From: Carpediemonas membranifera
Taxonomy: Eukaryota; Fornicata
DNA: 64,000 bases
Reading direction: 5' to 3'
Assembly (NCBI GenBank): GCA_019828565.1
Contig: JAHDYR010000012.1
Location: 1,054,001 to 1,118,000 of the forward strand
Numbering within the stretch: position 1 is the first letter of the stretch; each line of letters begins with the position of its first letter. Made by a program: the position numbers and the translations under genes. Positions 8,758 through 17,925 of the stretch are shown piece by piece. Below the pieces are notes generated by a model. That model was not told the DNA's origin and did not search any database. It saw only the letters and a program-made list of their open reading frames with translations.

Positions 8758-10941
8758 CTAGCAGTTCCCCAGCATCTCGTGCATCACGAACCCGCAATCG
8801 CACACGTTGCCCGAGGAACCACAGACGGACTTGGTCGGCACTGTTCGCACGATCATGAAGGTCAGCAGCATGGCAGTCAGAATGACGAACGACGTTAGTA
8901 TCGCGTGCTTCACCCGGCCGAACGGCGTGCGACGGTGCCGGCACGTCCAAGCCTTGCGGTAGGGCGTGCCAACGAATGTCTGAACGAGGAAGAGGACGGC
9001 GTAGTCGGCCAGGAGCTGGATGGCGAACTGCACGAGGGTCTGCTCGATGAGCTCAACGCCGTCAACCTTGCCGCCCTGGAAGCGTTCATAGTTGAAGTTG
9101 AACAGCAGACTGTCGTCACGGAACGCCCAGGTCAGGAAGGCAGAGAGGAAGATCGCAACAGATTCGAAAATAATCGAGTAATTGCCATCCATCGCCCGGA
9201 ACGTGCCAAGGTTGCGCCGGAATGCAGCGACCTTGTCATCGGGGATAACACGGTCGATGTCATCGTAGTATCCCAGCTTTCGAGAGAAGAATATCGTGAC
9301 TGACTCACCCGTGACCCGATCCCGCCATGGCCGTACGTCCGGCAGACGGCATGTAACCGCGCCGTCTCCTTCAAAGTCTGACCCCGAGGGCCTCAGCCCG
9401 TCCGTCGAAGCCCCCTCCTCACTGGGGAGCAGGGCAAACGCACTCAGGCCAGAGCTCGACATCTCCGACGGCTCGACGGCATCGAGGAAGCGGGAGTTGT
9501 TGAGGTTGAGCTGCTGCGGCGGGCGGACCGCGACGGCGTGGACGGGCGGGGCATCCTCGTCGTTGTCGGACGAGGAGCAGTCTTCTATCGCACGGTCCGC
9601 GGCCACCGCTGCGGCAATGGACTCCTTCATGAGGTTCCGCTCCGTGGACGGGGACAAGACCGGCTTGAACAGCGGCATGATGGGCGTCGTGGCCCCGGAC
9701 CCGTGCCGAGCCGAGTCGAGGATGACGGACTCGCTAACATCGTCGCCGCGTGTGGAGACGGGGTAGCTCGCCTGCTGGATCCCTGCCAGCTGCTGGTGCC
9801 TGCGTCGGCGCAGCTCCTTGGCGTGGGTGGCGTTGTAAACCTTGCGGTAGATGGTCACGGCGAGGTCGTCCCAGATGAAAGTTGTCAGGCGCATCGACAT
9901 GCTCGTCAAGAAGTTCAGCATGGACGCCACAGTCAACCACAGCACCGAGTCGACGTTGATGATGAGGAAACGTCCCATGAGCGCCATGGTCATGGGGAAG
10001 GTTTGGATGAAGGCGTGCGTCGCGTCATCGAATGTATTGCGAAGGAGCAGTGATGCGCTGATCCTGACGCATACGAGGAATGCCTGCTCGAAGAGGGGGT
10101 GGATTATAACGCGGAAAATGATGCGGACGGCGAGGGGGTACACAGGAAGGAACTTGAAGACGATGTTGCCGTAGACGAAGTAGAGGGCGCTGACCAGGGT
10201 GTTGGTGATCCCGACGACGAACAGTGTGGGCATGTGTCGCGTGTTCCGCCAGATGATCCAGCCGCCCAGCCAGGCATTGAACATGCCGATGAGAAAGTAG
10301 ACAACGTTGAGCGAGTGCATCGACCAGTTCGTCCAGAGGTACGAGAAGGAGAAGAAGGCCGTATACGCGACCGTGATGAGCATCGAGAGGTTCATGGTCC
10401 CCTTGGTCGTCTGCTTCGGCCACATCAGGAGGCAGAGCGGCGCTACAGGACTGATGTCGGCGAGGAAGGCGCCAGCTGCGGCCACCTGGGTCGTCCAGCC
10501 CCAGTTGACGTAGCTCTCGGGATTGGAGGGGTCAGCGCCATTAGTCAGAGGGGCCAGAGACAGGCTGACGGCGACCAGGAGCGGCATCGCCGCCACGCCG
10601 AGACCGAAGGCATAGAGACGGAGGAGGTGGGTGAGTGAGAAGAATAGATTCTTGCGGACCTTGAAGCGCAGCATGCTCCTTTCCTTCATGAGCTGGATCT
10701 TAGAGGGCGTACCGGACATTGGTTGGGAGCTGCTTGCAGATAAGCCGCCTATCACCACCTGCCGTATTTCAGGAGCTCCATTGGCCTGAATTTTCCCAGT
10801 GTGCAGTTCTGATCTGGCGGCAAAGTTCTCATGGCGCAGCATTCCGTGCGGGAATGATGATTCCAACGATGTTGAAGTGCACACATTATCCCCAATTGTT
10901 TCAATCTGCGCTTGTTCGGCAGATCCTGGGATTGTCGACAT
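8758..10941 (-). CDS. Large multipass membrane protein, unrecognised
   Basis: 727 aa from ATG 10941. After a ~90-residue polar N-terminus there are about six hydrophobic segments between residues 100 and 350 (for example LLRLYAFGLGVAAMPLLVAV, LNVVYFLIGMFNAWLGGWII, VGITNTLVSALYFVYG). A long Ser/Asp-rich cytoplasmic-like loop follows at roughly 390-560, then three more hydrophobic segments near the C-terminus. The end is Cys-rich (CGSSGNVCDCG). I do not recognise the family. The two membrane blocks around a polar loop could suit a transporter, channel or receptor, but no motif decides this. It lies between the OYE and PNGase genes, all on the minus strand. Confidence 0.7.
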   Translation of the reverse strand: MSTIPGSAEQAQIETIGDNVCTSTSLESSFPHGMLRHENFAARSELHTGKIQANGAPEIRQVVIGGLSASSSQPMSGTPSKIQLMKERSMLRFKVRKNLFFSLTHLLRLYAFGLGVAAMPLLVAVSLSLAPLTNGADPSNPESYVNWGWTTQVAAAGAFLADISPVAPLCLLMWPKQTTKGTMNLSMLITVAYTAFFSFSYLWTNWSMHSLNVVYFLIGMFNAWLGGWIIWRNTRHMPTLFVVGITNTLVSALYFVYGNIVFKFLPVYPLAVRIIFRVIIHPLFEQAFLVCVRISASLLLRNTFDDATHAFIQTFPMTMALMGRFLIINVDSVLWLTVASMLNFLTSMSMRLTTFIWDDLAVTIYRKVYNATHAKELRRRRHQQLAGIQQASYPVSTRGDDVSESVILDSARHGSGATTPIMPLFKPVLSPSTERNLMKESIAAAVAADRAIEDCSSSDNDEDAPPVHAVAVRPPQQLNLNNSRFLDAVEPSEMSSSGLSAFALLPSEEGASTDGLRPSGSDFEGDGAVTCRLPDVRPWRDRVTGESVTIFFSRKLGYYDDIDRVIPDDKVAAFRRNLGTFRAMDGNYSIIFESVAIFLSAFLTWAFRDDSLLFNFNYERFQGGKVDGVELIEQTLVQFAIQLLADYAVLFLVQTFVGTPYRKAWTCRHRRTPFGRVKHAILTSFVILTAMLLTFMIVRTVPTKSVCGSSGNVCDCGFVMHEMLGNC

Positions 10942-11173
10942 TCACGGTCGCGTCTGTCAGTTGGAGATGTGGGCCAGAGCTTAAATTCCGCGTCTTAAAT
11001 TTCAAAACTGGAATTCGACTGACACGTCCATGGATGATCTGCAGCATCTTGCCCGCTAGAAGGAATACCACCTGGAGTCTCTCCGTCATGAGAATGCCTC
11101 GTCACCAAATCATTGACCGTCGTTGACCATGGTAGTTTACGGTAACAATGTAACAACTGCGCGAGGATCAACG

Positions 11174-12364
11174 CTACGACCCGCTCTGCCGGGGTTTCGC
11201 TGCGTCCCCATACGTTGGGTGGCCTTCGGCCCGGAGCTTGCGGAGGTTGGCGAGGTCGGCCATGACCTGGTCGAAGTTGGAAGCGGGCACCTCATCGACG
11301 TTCATAGCCACAAAGTGCGCCATGCGGTGAAGTAGGAAGTGGCAGACGTAGCTCCGGGGCCACTTGCTCTGTGCCGGGCGGTCCCTGCTCTCAGTGTAGC
11401 GCCAGGTCACCTCGGTGCTGAAACCCCGGCCCACGGCGATGACCACGTCGATCTGCTTGCCCCATCCCTTCTCATACATAAGCGGCGTGTCGACGGCATT
11501 CTCACACGGGTCGACATGGACGAATGTCCGCCGCTGCCGGTCGTAGTACTCGACCCAAACATGGTCCGCCAGGTCAAACACCATGCGGGCCTCCAGTCCC
11601 ACAGCAAGACACAGCGTCGTGAAGGCGAGTGCGAACTCGCCACACCTGCCCCGGCGCCAGTGTGTCAGGAGATAGGCAACGTCCCGGTAGCGGGGGACCC
11701 TGGTCGTCCGGTGGCACGTCGGGCATGTGTACAGCTCGACTGTCATGGCGTCGTGTGAGATCTCCGCGATCCCCGGCATGTCGCGGCCGGAGGGGCGGCA
11801 GGTGGGGTGGCCGCACGCCTCGCACGGGACGTCCTTGATGAACGTGAACTCACGGTGGAACCACGACGCTAGCGCCTTCACCAGAGCAATGTCGTCAGGC
11901 CCGGCGGCCTTGAGAACATTGAGGTGCGTCGGGATTACGTTTTTGGCGACCTCGAGGGCGTCGTGCCTGTGTGTCTGCAGATACTCCTGGCCGCACCGGA
12001 AGAGCTTCTTATCGAACGCAATGACATTCGGGGCTGGCGGGACAGTGCGCTGGAACCTGTATCTACGGAGGATGGAGAGGAATCGAGCTGCAAACTGGTC
12101 AGGCATGAATTGCAACACCAACGCATACGTGTCCGACTCCGTGGTCACGATATATAACACATCCCCATCATCAATAAGGGTTTCTAGGTCTTTCTCGTTC
12201 GACAGGACGATCCGCTGTCCCGATTTCACAAAATAGTATGCTCCATGGCGAGGAACAATCGCTACACTTTCCAGCTGCATCTGGAAGACATCCATGCCGA
12301 ATTCGGGCTCTATCTCAAGTGTTCTCGTCATATCACCATTCCTCAGGGTTACTTTCTTGGCCAT
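11174..12364 (-). CDS. PNG1: Peptide:N-glycanase (cytosolic deglycosylating enzyme)
   Basis: PNGase removes N-glycans from misfolded glycoproteins exported from the ER, ahead of proteasomal degradation. It belongs to the transglutaminase-like family. Counting from ATG 12364 (396 aa), the catalytic triad is visible as Cys241 in RRGRCGEFA, His268 in ADHVWVEYY and Asp285 in VHVDPCEN. The zinc site is formed by CEAC (181, 184) and CPTC (214, 217). The ~90-residue N-terminus looks like a divergent ubiquitin-like or PB1-type domain. The frame extends 16 codons upstream but only to a TTG. The C-terminal PAW domain of animal enzymes is absent, as in yeast Png1. Confidence 0.92.
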   Translation of the reverse strand: MAKKVTLRNGDMTRTLEIEPEFGMDVFQMQLESVAIVPRHGAYYFVKSGQRIVLSNEKDLETLIDDGDVLYIVTTESDTYALVLQFMPDQFAARFLSILRRYRFQRTVPPAPNVIAFDKKLFRCGQEYLQTHRHDALEVAKNVIPTHLNVLKAAGPDDIALVKALASWFHREFTFIKDVPCEACGHPTCRPSGRDMPGIAEISHDAMTVELYTCPTCHRTTRVPRYRDVAYLLTHWRRGRCGEFALAFTTLCLAVGLEARMVFDLADHVWVEYYDRQRRTFVHVDPCENAVDTPLMYEKGWGKQIDVVIAVGRGFSTEVTWRYTESRDRPAQSKWPRSYVCHFLLHRMAHFVAMNVDEVPASNFDQVMADLANLRKLRAEGHPTYGDAAKPRQSGS

Positions 12365-12572
12365 GACACCGATTCTGTGATTGGCCACCGATTGATTCGC
12401 AGATCGACGCAATGCAGCTCTAATCTCAGCGGTGCGACGCTACTGGTCGTCTATCAGCGGGCCCGCCCTGGCCCATTGACGCCAATCTCGCGCCCTCCGC
12501 CCCAGACATGTTCCTCATCCGTTTACGATGATCTAAGCCCGGAAATTTGTCCTCATGGCCACGATAAGCAGT

Positions 12573-12773
12573 CTATTTCTCTTCTGTTGCAGAGATAGTG
12601 TCGTATATGTGTTTCCCGAGGAGGTGAATGTCGTTTGAGCGTGAAAGTGTCCGTTCCTCCGACAAAATCGGTTCCCCATCAACAACCACGCTGATTTTGG
12701 TAGCTATAAGCCCATTCAATACCTTCGTGGCTTTCTCTGGGCCCAAGGGAACGATAACCCGGTCTTCACTCAT
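12573..12773 (-). CDS. Small hypothetical protein
   Basis: 66 aa from ATG 12773, starting MSEDRVIVPLGPEKATKVLN and ending in TISATEEK. It has a regular alternation of hydrophobic and charged residues and no low complexity, so it reads like a genuine small folded protein, but I recognise no family. It is divergent from RICTOR, with 140 bp between the two ATGs, and sits between PNGase and RICTOR. The frame stays open upstream to about 12932 without support. Confidence 0.4.
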   Translation of the reverse strand: MSEDRVIVPLGPEKATKVLNGLIATKISVVVDGEPILSEERTLSRSNDIHLLGKHIYDTISATEEK

Positions 12774-12913
12774 TGTACTTTGTTTCGGCCAAAATTGTCT
12801 GTCTGCGACTAAATTCCCGTCCCCGATGTCTCCCCTAGGCTGTTCAAGCCCCGCCGAGTGTCTCAAATTACCTCTGGAAATCCCGCAGTCTAACCGATCA
12901 GCTGACGTCGAAG

Positions 12914-15900
12914 ATGGAGGAGAATTCTGCACTGGTTTCCAGGCGGATTACTGCTTGCATCTCAAGCGTTGCGCGCATATCCGACGAAACCAGCACACAC
13001 GACAAGATTGCACTGTTCAACGCCTTTGTTTCATCACTGAAGTCGCCGTACTACGACTACGACCAGCATATACTGCCAATAGAGGAAGAATTCGTCAATA
13101 CACTCCGCATATTTGCTGCAGATCACTCTCGTTCGATCTGCGCCGGCGTGTATCGAGTCTTCAGGTACGCGTCTCGGCCCAATTGCTCTCTCGTGACGGC
13201 GCTGAGGAATACTGGAGTAACATTCATGATCCTCCGGGCCCTAGAACGCGATAAGAACGCCGACCTGGAGCGTGTGGAGGCCGTGAAGCTCATCCGGACA
13301 CTGATTGAGCACAGTCCCCAGCTCGTCCCAACCCACCTCGTGACGTCCATCGCGTCGATGGCTATGGGCCGCAGCAACGACAGCATGCGGGTCCTGTTCC
13401 TGGAGGAGCTCAACAAGCTGCTCCTCGTGAACCCACGTGTGGTGACCCGCGGCGGCGGTGTGGCGGCGCTGCTGTCTCCGGCAGATGACCCCGTCCAGCA
13501 CGTCATGCACGTCATGCAGCAGATCGTGGTCAACCTGCTCATACTCGTGGCGGATGACCGCACCCGCGTCTACCTCCGACCCGACACCGCGCTCCAGTCG
13601 CTACTGGGACCACTGAACGACCACCCCCCGCCCCGCACACGCCAGGTCGACGAGACACGCAAGCTCTCGCAGACACACCGCCAGCGTCTGCAGCTGGCCA
13701 AGCTCGCCCTGGTGACGATGGCGTCGACCTGGTCTGGTCTCATCCTGCTTGGGTCGACCACCACGGGGCTCAGGGCTGTCGTCCGGGCCCTTCTCGTCAG
13801 CACTGACGCCGACGCGAGGGAGACCGTGTTCGCGTCACTCTTCGACATCTTCGGGCTGACCCCCGCAGAGTGCAGCGCGCTGACGGGCATCCTCAAGAAC
13901 CACTCCTCGCGCCCCCAGGACCTGCCCGCCCCGACGATCCCCCAGGGCGTCGCGGCGGCCTTCATGGCGTTCACGGTGACGACGTTCATGCACGCGGGTC
14001 TGTTGGACGTGCTCATCGAGATCGGGTGCTCCGACGACCCCGCCATCTCCATCCCCGCCGTCGTCCTGCTCGGCCATATCATGTTCCTCGCAGATGTCCT
14101 GCTGCCCGACAGACAGCGTGTGAGCATTGCCACGCTCTCTTCGCTGATCACGTCGGCCAGCGGCACCGCCGGTCCCCGGTCCGTTGCCCTCCTGTCCCAG
14201 CTCAACACGCTGTCCGCCGCCCGCCGCTCAACGGACCCGCATCTCGGCCATCTGGCCGTCATCCGGGGCCGCGTGGGGCTGATTATGCAGCACGAGTCGT
14301 TTGTCGACTCCCTCAAGGGCACGCTCGTCGGCTCCCACAGACCTTCCCAGTGGCTCTGGCACCAGGTGCACGAGCTGCTGATGTGCCAGCTGCAGAACTC
14401 GACCAAGTTGTCCGTGGCGATCCAGGAGGGCTGGGTCAAGCGGCTCTTCTCGTTCTTCGACTTCAGCAAGGGCGCGTTTGCCCCCCACCCCCAGGATCTG
14501 CTCGGCCGGACCATGTCGACGTGCGGCGTGCTCCTACTGGAGCTAATGGTGTCGGATGACACGGCCCGAGCGTATCTGTTCGACCAATGCGGGTTCTTCC
14601 TGCAGTCCATCCAGCAGGCCCTCGCGTCGGTCATCGCCAACCCCACTGACAGTACCAACATCCTCAGCACGCACCGCATGTCCCACACCCTGGCTGGCGA
14701 CATATTCACGTTCGTCGGCGTCCTCTCCCGCTTCCACGGCGGGTCCGCCCTGCAGGAAGCCCGCATCATGAGCGAGTTGTACGGCATCGCTAGCCTCGAC
14801 GAGCGGGAGGACCTCATCCGGGCGATGATCCAAGCGCTGGACTACAGCTCGGACGGACACACCCGCATCCTGCTTGGAACCGTCATGACGTCGTTCGAGC
14901 TGCGGTCTGTCCGCTTCTGGGCCACGGCGCACCTGTCCACGGTCCTCAAGCAGGAGGGGCCCGCCTCCTTCTCCTGGGCCATCGACCTGCTCGTGACCCA
15001 GCTCTTCGACCCATCCGCAGAGGTCGTCGCGGCCTCATTGCAGGTTCTGGTGCGGGCGTGCAAGGACCCCTACCTCCTCGATGAACTCGTCAAACGCCGG
15101 CCGAACATCGTCAACGTCTGCTCTGGCTCCCAGGGCGATGGCTTGACCATGCGGCTGCTGGGGACCGACGCCGGCCTGCAGTACCTGGTCGACGTCGGCT
15201 GGATCGAGCCCGAGCTGCACCGCTGGGTGACCAAGGCTGTCTACGAGTACCCTATCCTTGTTGACCGCGCCCTCAAGGCCGCCGTTCATTCGACCCCCGG
15301 CACCAAGGGTCAGGCAGGTCTGCCGCCGCACCTCATCGCCGAGCTGTGTGCCACGGCAGCGGGCGTTGAAATGGTCCGCAAGTCTGAGATCGTGCAGACG
15401 ATGGTTCCCCTGCTGGAGATAGGGTCGGAGCACCTCAGGGCCGCACTGTGGATGCTGGCACTCATAGGGGGGACGGAGAGGGGATGCGACGCGTTCATCC
15501 TGGACGAGGAGGCAGACGGGCCGCCGACGTCCAGGATCATCGAGCGTATCGTCAACATAGCGGAGACTGCGCCCAACTTTGATGACAGGGGGGCCGCGTT
15601 CCTCGCCGTCGGGCAGCTGCACTCACCCAAGGCCGTAGCCGTTGTCGAGTCGCTCGGCTGGGACGTCCACCGCACCCTCTCACTCGCGGTGCCGCGGGAG
15701 ACGACGCGCGTCATCCACATGGCGCCGTACCGCTTCATCGGCTCCCCCCTTGGGCCGGACTTCGGCGTGGGAGCTTGTTCGGACCCCACCGCAGACGGCG
15801 AGGCCGGGTCTGGACCAGACCCGAGCCGCGGTGCCGAGTGGGGTGTCCAGGAGGCGGCCGATCTCACCCGCACCGCCGTGGAGGTCTGCTACTCGGGGCC

Positions 15901-16189
15901 GCGGTTCGAGTCAGAGGCGGAGCAGGCGGCATACGAGGCCATCCAGCTGGCCCAGAACCCCGTCTCGCAGGACGAGAGCCTGGGCCGACTCCGGGCGATC
16001 AGGGCCCGGTACCCGCAGCTCTTCCTCAGCGGGAGACTGCTCATCGCCGCCACGAACCTGTTCGGGCTGTACCGGTGCCGGGACACGGTCCGGCGCAGTG
16101 TGTTGGCTCAGTTTGACCACGTTCCCCCCGAGGAGTGCTTCGAGGTGTTCGACGACATGAGGGCGTGCGGGGAGCTCTTTCTGGATTAG
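12914..16189 (+). CDS. RICTOR: RICTOR-like TORC2 subunit
   Basis: RICTOR is the defining scaffold of TOR complex 2 (cytoskeleton and AGC-kinase signalling). The protein has 1091 aa and is almost entirely alpha-helical repeats. The N-terminus carries the RICTOR_N pattern: GVTFMILRALERD...LERVEAVKLIRTLIE...LEELNKLLLVNPRVVTRGGG. Near the C-terminus, IIERIVNIAETAPNFDDRGA followed by AFLAVGQLHSPKAVAVVESLGW fits the RICTOR_V region. It is shorter than animal RICTOR (~1700 aa), close to compact protist versions. ATG 12914 begins MEENSALVSR. Identification rests on recalled family patterns, so a search is needed to exclude another HEAT/ARM scaffold. Confidence 0.78.
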   Translation: MEENSALVSRRITACISSVARISDETSTHDKIALFNAFVSSLKSPYYDYDQHILPIEEEFVNTLRIFAADHSRSICAGVYRVFRYASRPNCSLVTALRNTGVTFMILRALERDKNADLERVEAVKLIRTLIEHSPQLVPTHLVTSIASMAMGRSNDSMRVLFLEELNKLLLVNPRVVTRGGGVAALLSPADDPVQHVMHVMQQIVVNLLILVADDRTRVYLRPDTALQSLLGPLNDHPPPRTRQVDETRKLSQTHRQRLQLAKLALVTMASTWSGLILLGSTTTGLRAVVRALLVSTDADARETVFASLFDIFGLTPAECSALTGILKNHSSRPQDLPAPTIPQGVAAAFMAFTVTTFMHAGLLDVLIEIGCSDDPAISIPAVVLLGHIMFLADVLLPDRQRVSIATLSSLITSASGTAGPRSVALLSQLNTLSAARRSTDPHLGHLAVIRGRVGLIMQHESFVDSLKGTLVGSHRPSQWLWHQVHELLMCQLQNSTKLSVAIQEGWVKRLFSFFDFSKGAFAPHPQDLLGRTMSTCGVLLLELMVSDDTARAYLFDQCGFFLQSIQQALASVIANPTDSTNILSTHRMSHTLAGDIFTFVGVLSRFHGGSALQEARIMSELYGIASLDEREDLIRAMIQALDYSSDGHTRILLGTVMTSFELRSVRFWATAHLSTVLKQEGPASFSWAIDLLVTQLFDPSAEVVAASLQVLVRACKDPYLLDELVKRRPNIVNVCSGSQGDGLTMRLLGTDAGLQYLVDVGWIEPELHRWVTKAVYEYPILVDRALKAAVHSTPGTKGQAGLPPHLIAELCATAAGVEMVRKSEIVQTMVPLLEIGSEHLRAALWMLALIGGTERGCDAFILDEEADGPPTSRIIERIVNIAETAPNFDDRGAAFLAVGQLHSPKAVAVVESLGWDVHRTLSLAVPRETTRVIHMAPYRFIGSPLGPDFGVGACSDPTADGEAGSGPDPSRGAEWGVQEAADLTRTAVEVCYSGPRFESEAEQAAYEAIQLAQNPVSQDESLGRLRAIRARYPQLFLSGRLLIAATNLFGLYRCRDTVRRSVLAQFDHVPPEECFEVFDDMRACGELFLD

Positions 16190-16580
16190 GGCCCCGCCGT
16201 GTTACATAGCCAATAGAGGCCATCTGTCTCATCTAAAATTTATTTTTTCCACAGGCCTGATCCAGATCCGATTCTGTTACAGACGGATATGAAAGTGTCA
16301 TTCGTCTTCAAAAGTCTATTCTGGAAAATTGCATCGGATTCTCTCCCACGGCCGGAGTTGCACGATTTGATTTTCCTGCGATCAATGTCGGCCGGTGAAA
16401 GGATTGATGTGATCATTCGCTGGACAGTGTGTTTAGCTCAGCCCGACGGAAACGGGAAACCCTGATCACATTATCCACGTTATCGGGATTGCCATCAACG
16501 CTAGGCCGAGCAGGATCTTCGCATCGACGTGAGATTCTGACGTTCGGGCAGCGACTCAATTCTCGGGTCACGAGTGAGAG
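16190..16580. other. Intergenic, nothing recognised
   Basis: 391 bp between RICTOR and the next plus-strand gene. It is more AT-rich than the coding DNA, with an A/T tract at about 16236-16250. No RNA gene or ORF is supported. Confidence 0.5.
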
Positions 16581-17747
16581 ATGAGCGACGAAGAAGTGAG
16601 AGTGAAGCCTACGCCTGTTCAATCAAAGCCTACAGATCCATATGGAGCTCCTTATTCGCCCTCAACGAAATTTAACGCACTTCCGAAGAGGAATACGTCG
16701 ATTAGAACGCAAAGCCTGGATAGAAGACGTTCAATGGACGAAAGCTACCCCAGGCTATCTAATTTTAACACTGGTGGGACGGTTAAACGCGCCAAATCGC
16801 GTCCAGCGTCGGAAGCCAGCTTTTCTTTGGGCGACGAAGAAGATGATGCCCTGTCCTCGATTCACAGCCTCCCCTTCGACCCAGAACTATCCCCCATGCC
16901 CCTCGACGATGTAGGGAATAGCAAGTTGATGTTGACGAGGAAATGGGCGTTAACGCCGAAGAACCTCGCCATCGTCATTGCCGCCCACCTGTTTTGCTGG
17001 ACGATAGCGTCCGCTGTGACTATCAGCATCCTCGGCATCGGCTTCGGCGTGGTAGCGCATTTTAGCGAGGCAGTCTCCTTCGCGATTTGCGTGGCCATCG
17101 TCATTGTCGTCGCCCCCGCTCTCACGGCGCTGTCGGTCGCCGTCCAGGCCATCAAGTACACCTGGGGCTGGCCTTGGTTCATCAAGCTTACAATCCTATT
17201 CGCCATGTTCGGCTGGGTCTTCAGCGCCTTACTCGGCGCGGCCGTCTTCGTGGCGATCGGTGTGATCACACAGACGTGGCCCACGTGGGTCATCTTCGCT
17301 CTCGCAGTCCCCACATATATCATCTCTACGCTCGCCGTGTTTGTCGCGGCGCTCTCCCACTGGGTCCTGATGAGGTATCTCGAGGCCCGCAACGACAAGG
17401 ATGCCACGGAGCGCATCAACGCCACGCTGACATACATCTGGATGGTCAGCTGCAACGGCGCCATCCTGCTGGCCTGCTTCGTTGGCATGACCACCGCCAT
17501 CGCCATCGTCGGCGAGCTCATCAACGTCCTGATCTTCAACTCGCAGTACCCCGTCGTCGTCGGTGTTGTCTCGTGCACACTGGGCGTCCTTGCCGCAGCC
17601 CTGTTCATCGCGTACAAGGGCTACCGTTTCTTCCTTGGCCGCAAGGGCGAGGCTGACGGCGAGGAGGAGGACGACGACGACATTGACGAGGAGGCGCCTG
17701 CCGAGGCTGATGCCGTGGGCGAGGAGACCGTTGTGCTCGCTGAATGA
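16581..17747 (+). CDS. Multipass membrane protein, unrecognised
   Basis: 388 aa from ATG 16581. The first ~125 residues are polar and Ser/Arg-rich, with possible phosphorylation sites (SLDRRRSMDES). About six hydrophobic segments follow between residues 130 and 355, such as NLAIVIAAHLFCWTIASAVT and VVVGVVSCTLGVLAAALFIA. The C-terminal ~40 residues are strongly acidic (GEEEDDDDIDEEAPAE). No family recognised. TGTAAAT starts 4 nt after the stop (17751..17757), a likely 3'-end signal. Confidence 0.75.
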   Translation: MSDEEVRVKPTPVQSKPTDPYGAPYSPSTKFNALPKRNTSIRTQSLDRRRSMDESYPRLSNFNTGGTVKRAKSRPASEASFSLGDEEDDALSSIHSLPFDPELSPMPLDDVGNSKLMLTRKWALTPKNLAIVIAAHLFCWTIASAVTISILGIGFGVVAHFSEAVSFAICVAIVIVVAPALTALSVAVQAIKYTWGWPWFIKLTILFAMFGWVFSALLGAAVFVAIGVITQTWPTWVIFALAVPTYIISTLAVFVAALSHWVLMRYLEARNDKDATERINATLTYIWMVSCNGAILLACFVGMTTAIAIVGELINVLIFNSQYPVVVGVVSCTLGVLAAALFIAYKGYRFFLGRKGEADGEEEDDDDIDEEAPAEADAVGEETVVLAE

Positions 17748-17925
17748 GGCTGTAAATCGCACATTTGACGTGTGTTCATCAGGCAAGTGCGGGCGTCATC
17801 AACCGGCGTGCGAAGGAAGGCGCTGAATCTGGGCCCTGGATCAGGCGCGCATGGTCGCTGGTCAACCCGGTCCATGAGAGCCTGCATTTATGGTCGGGAT
17901 ATGTTAACGGGTTCCAGCCACGCCG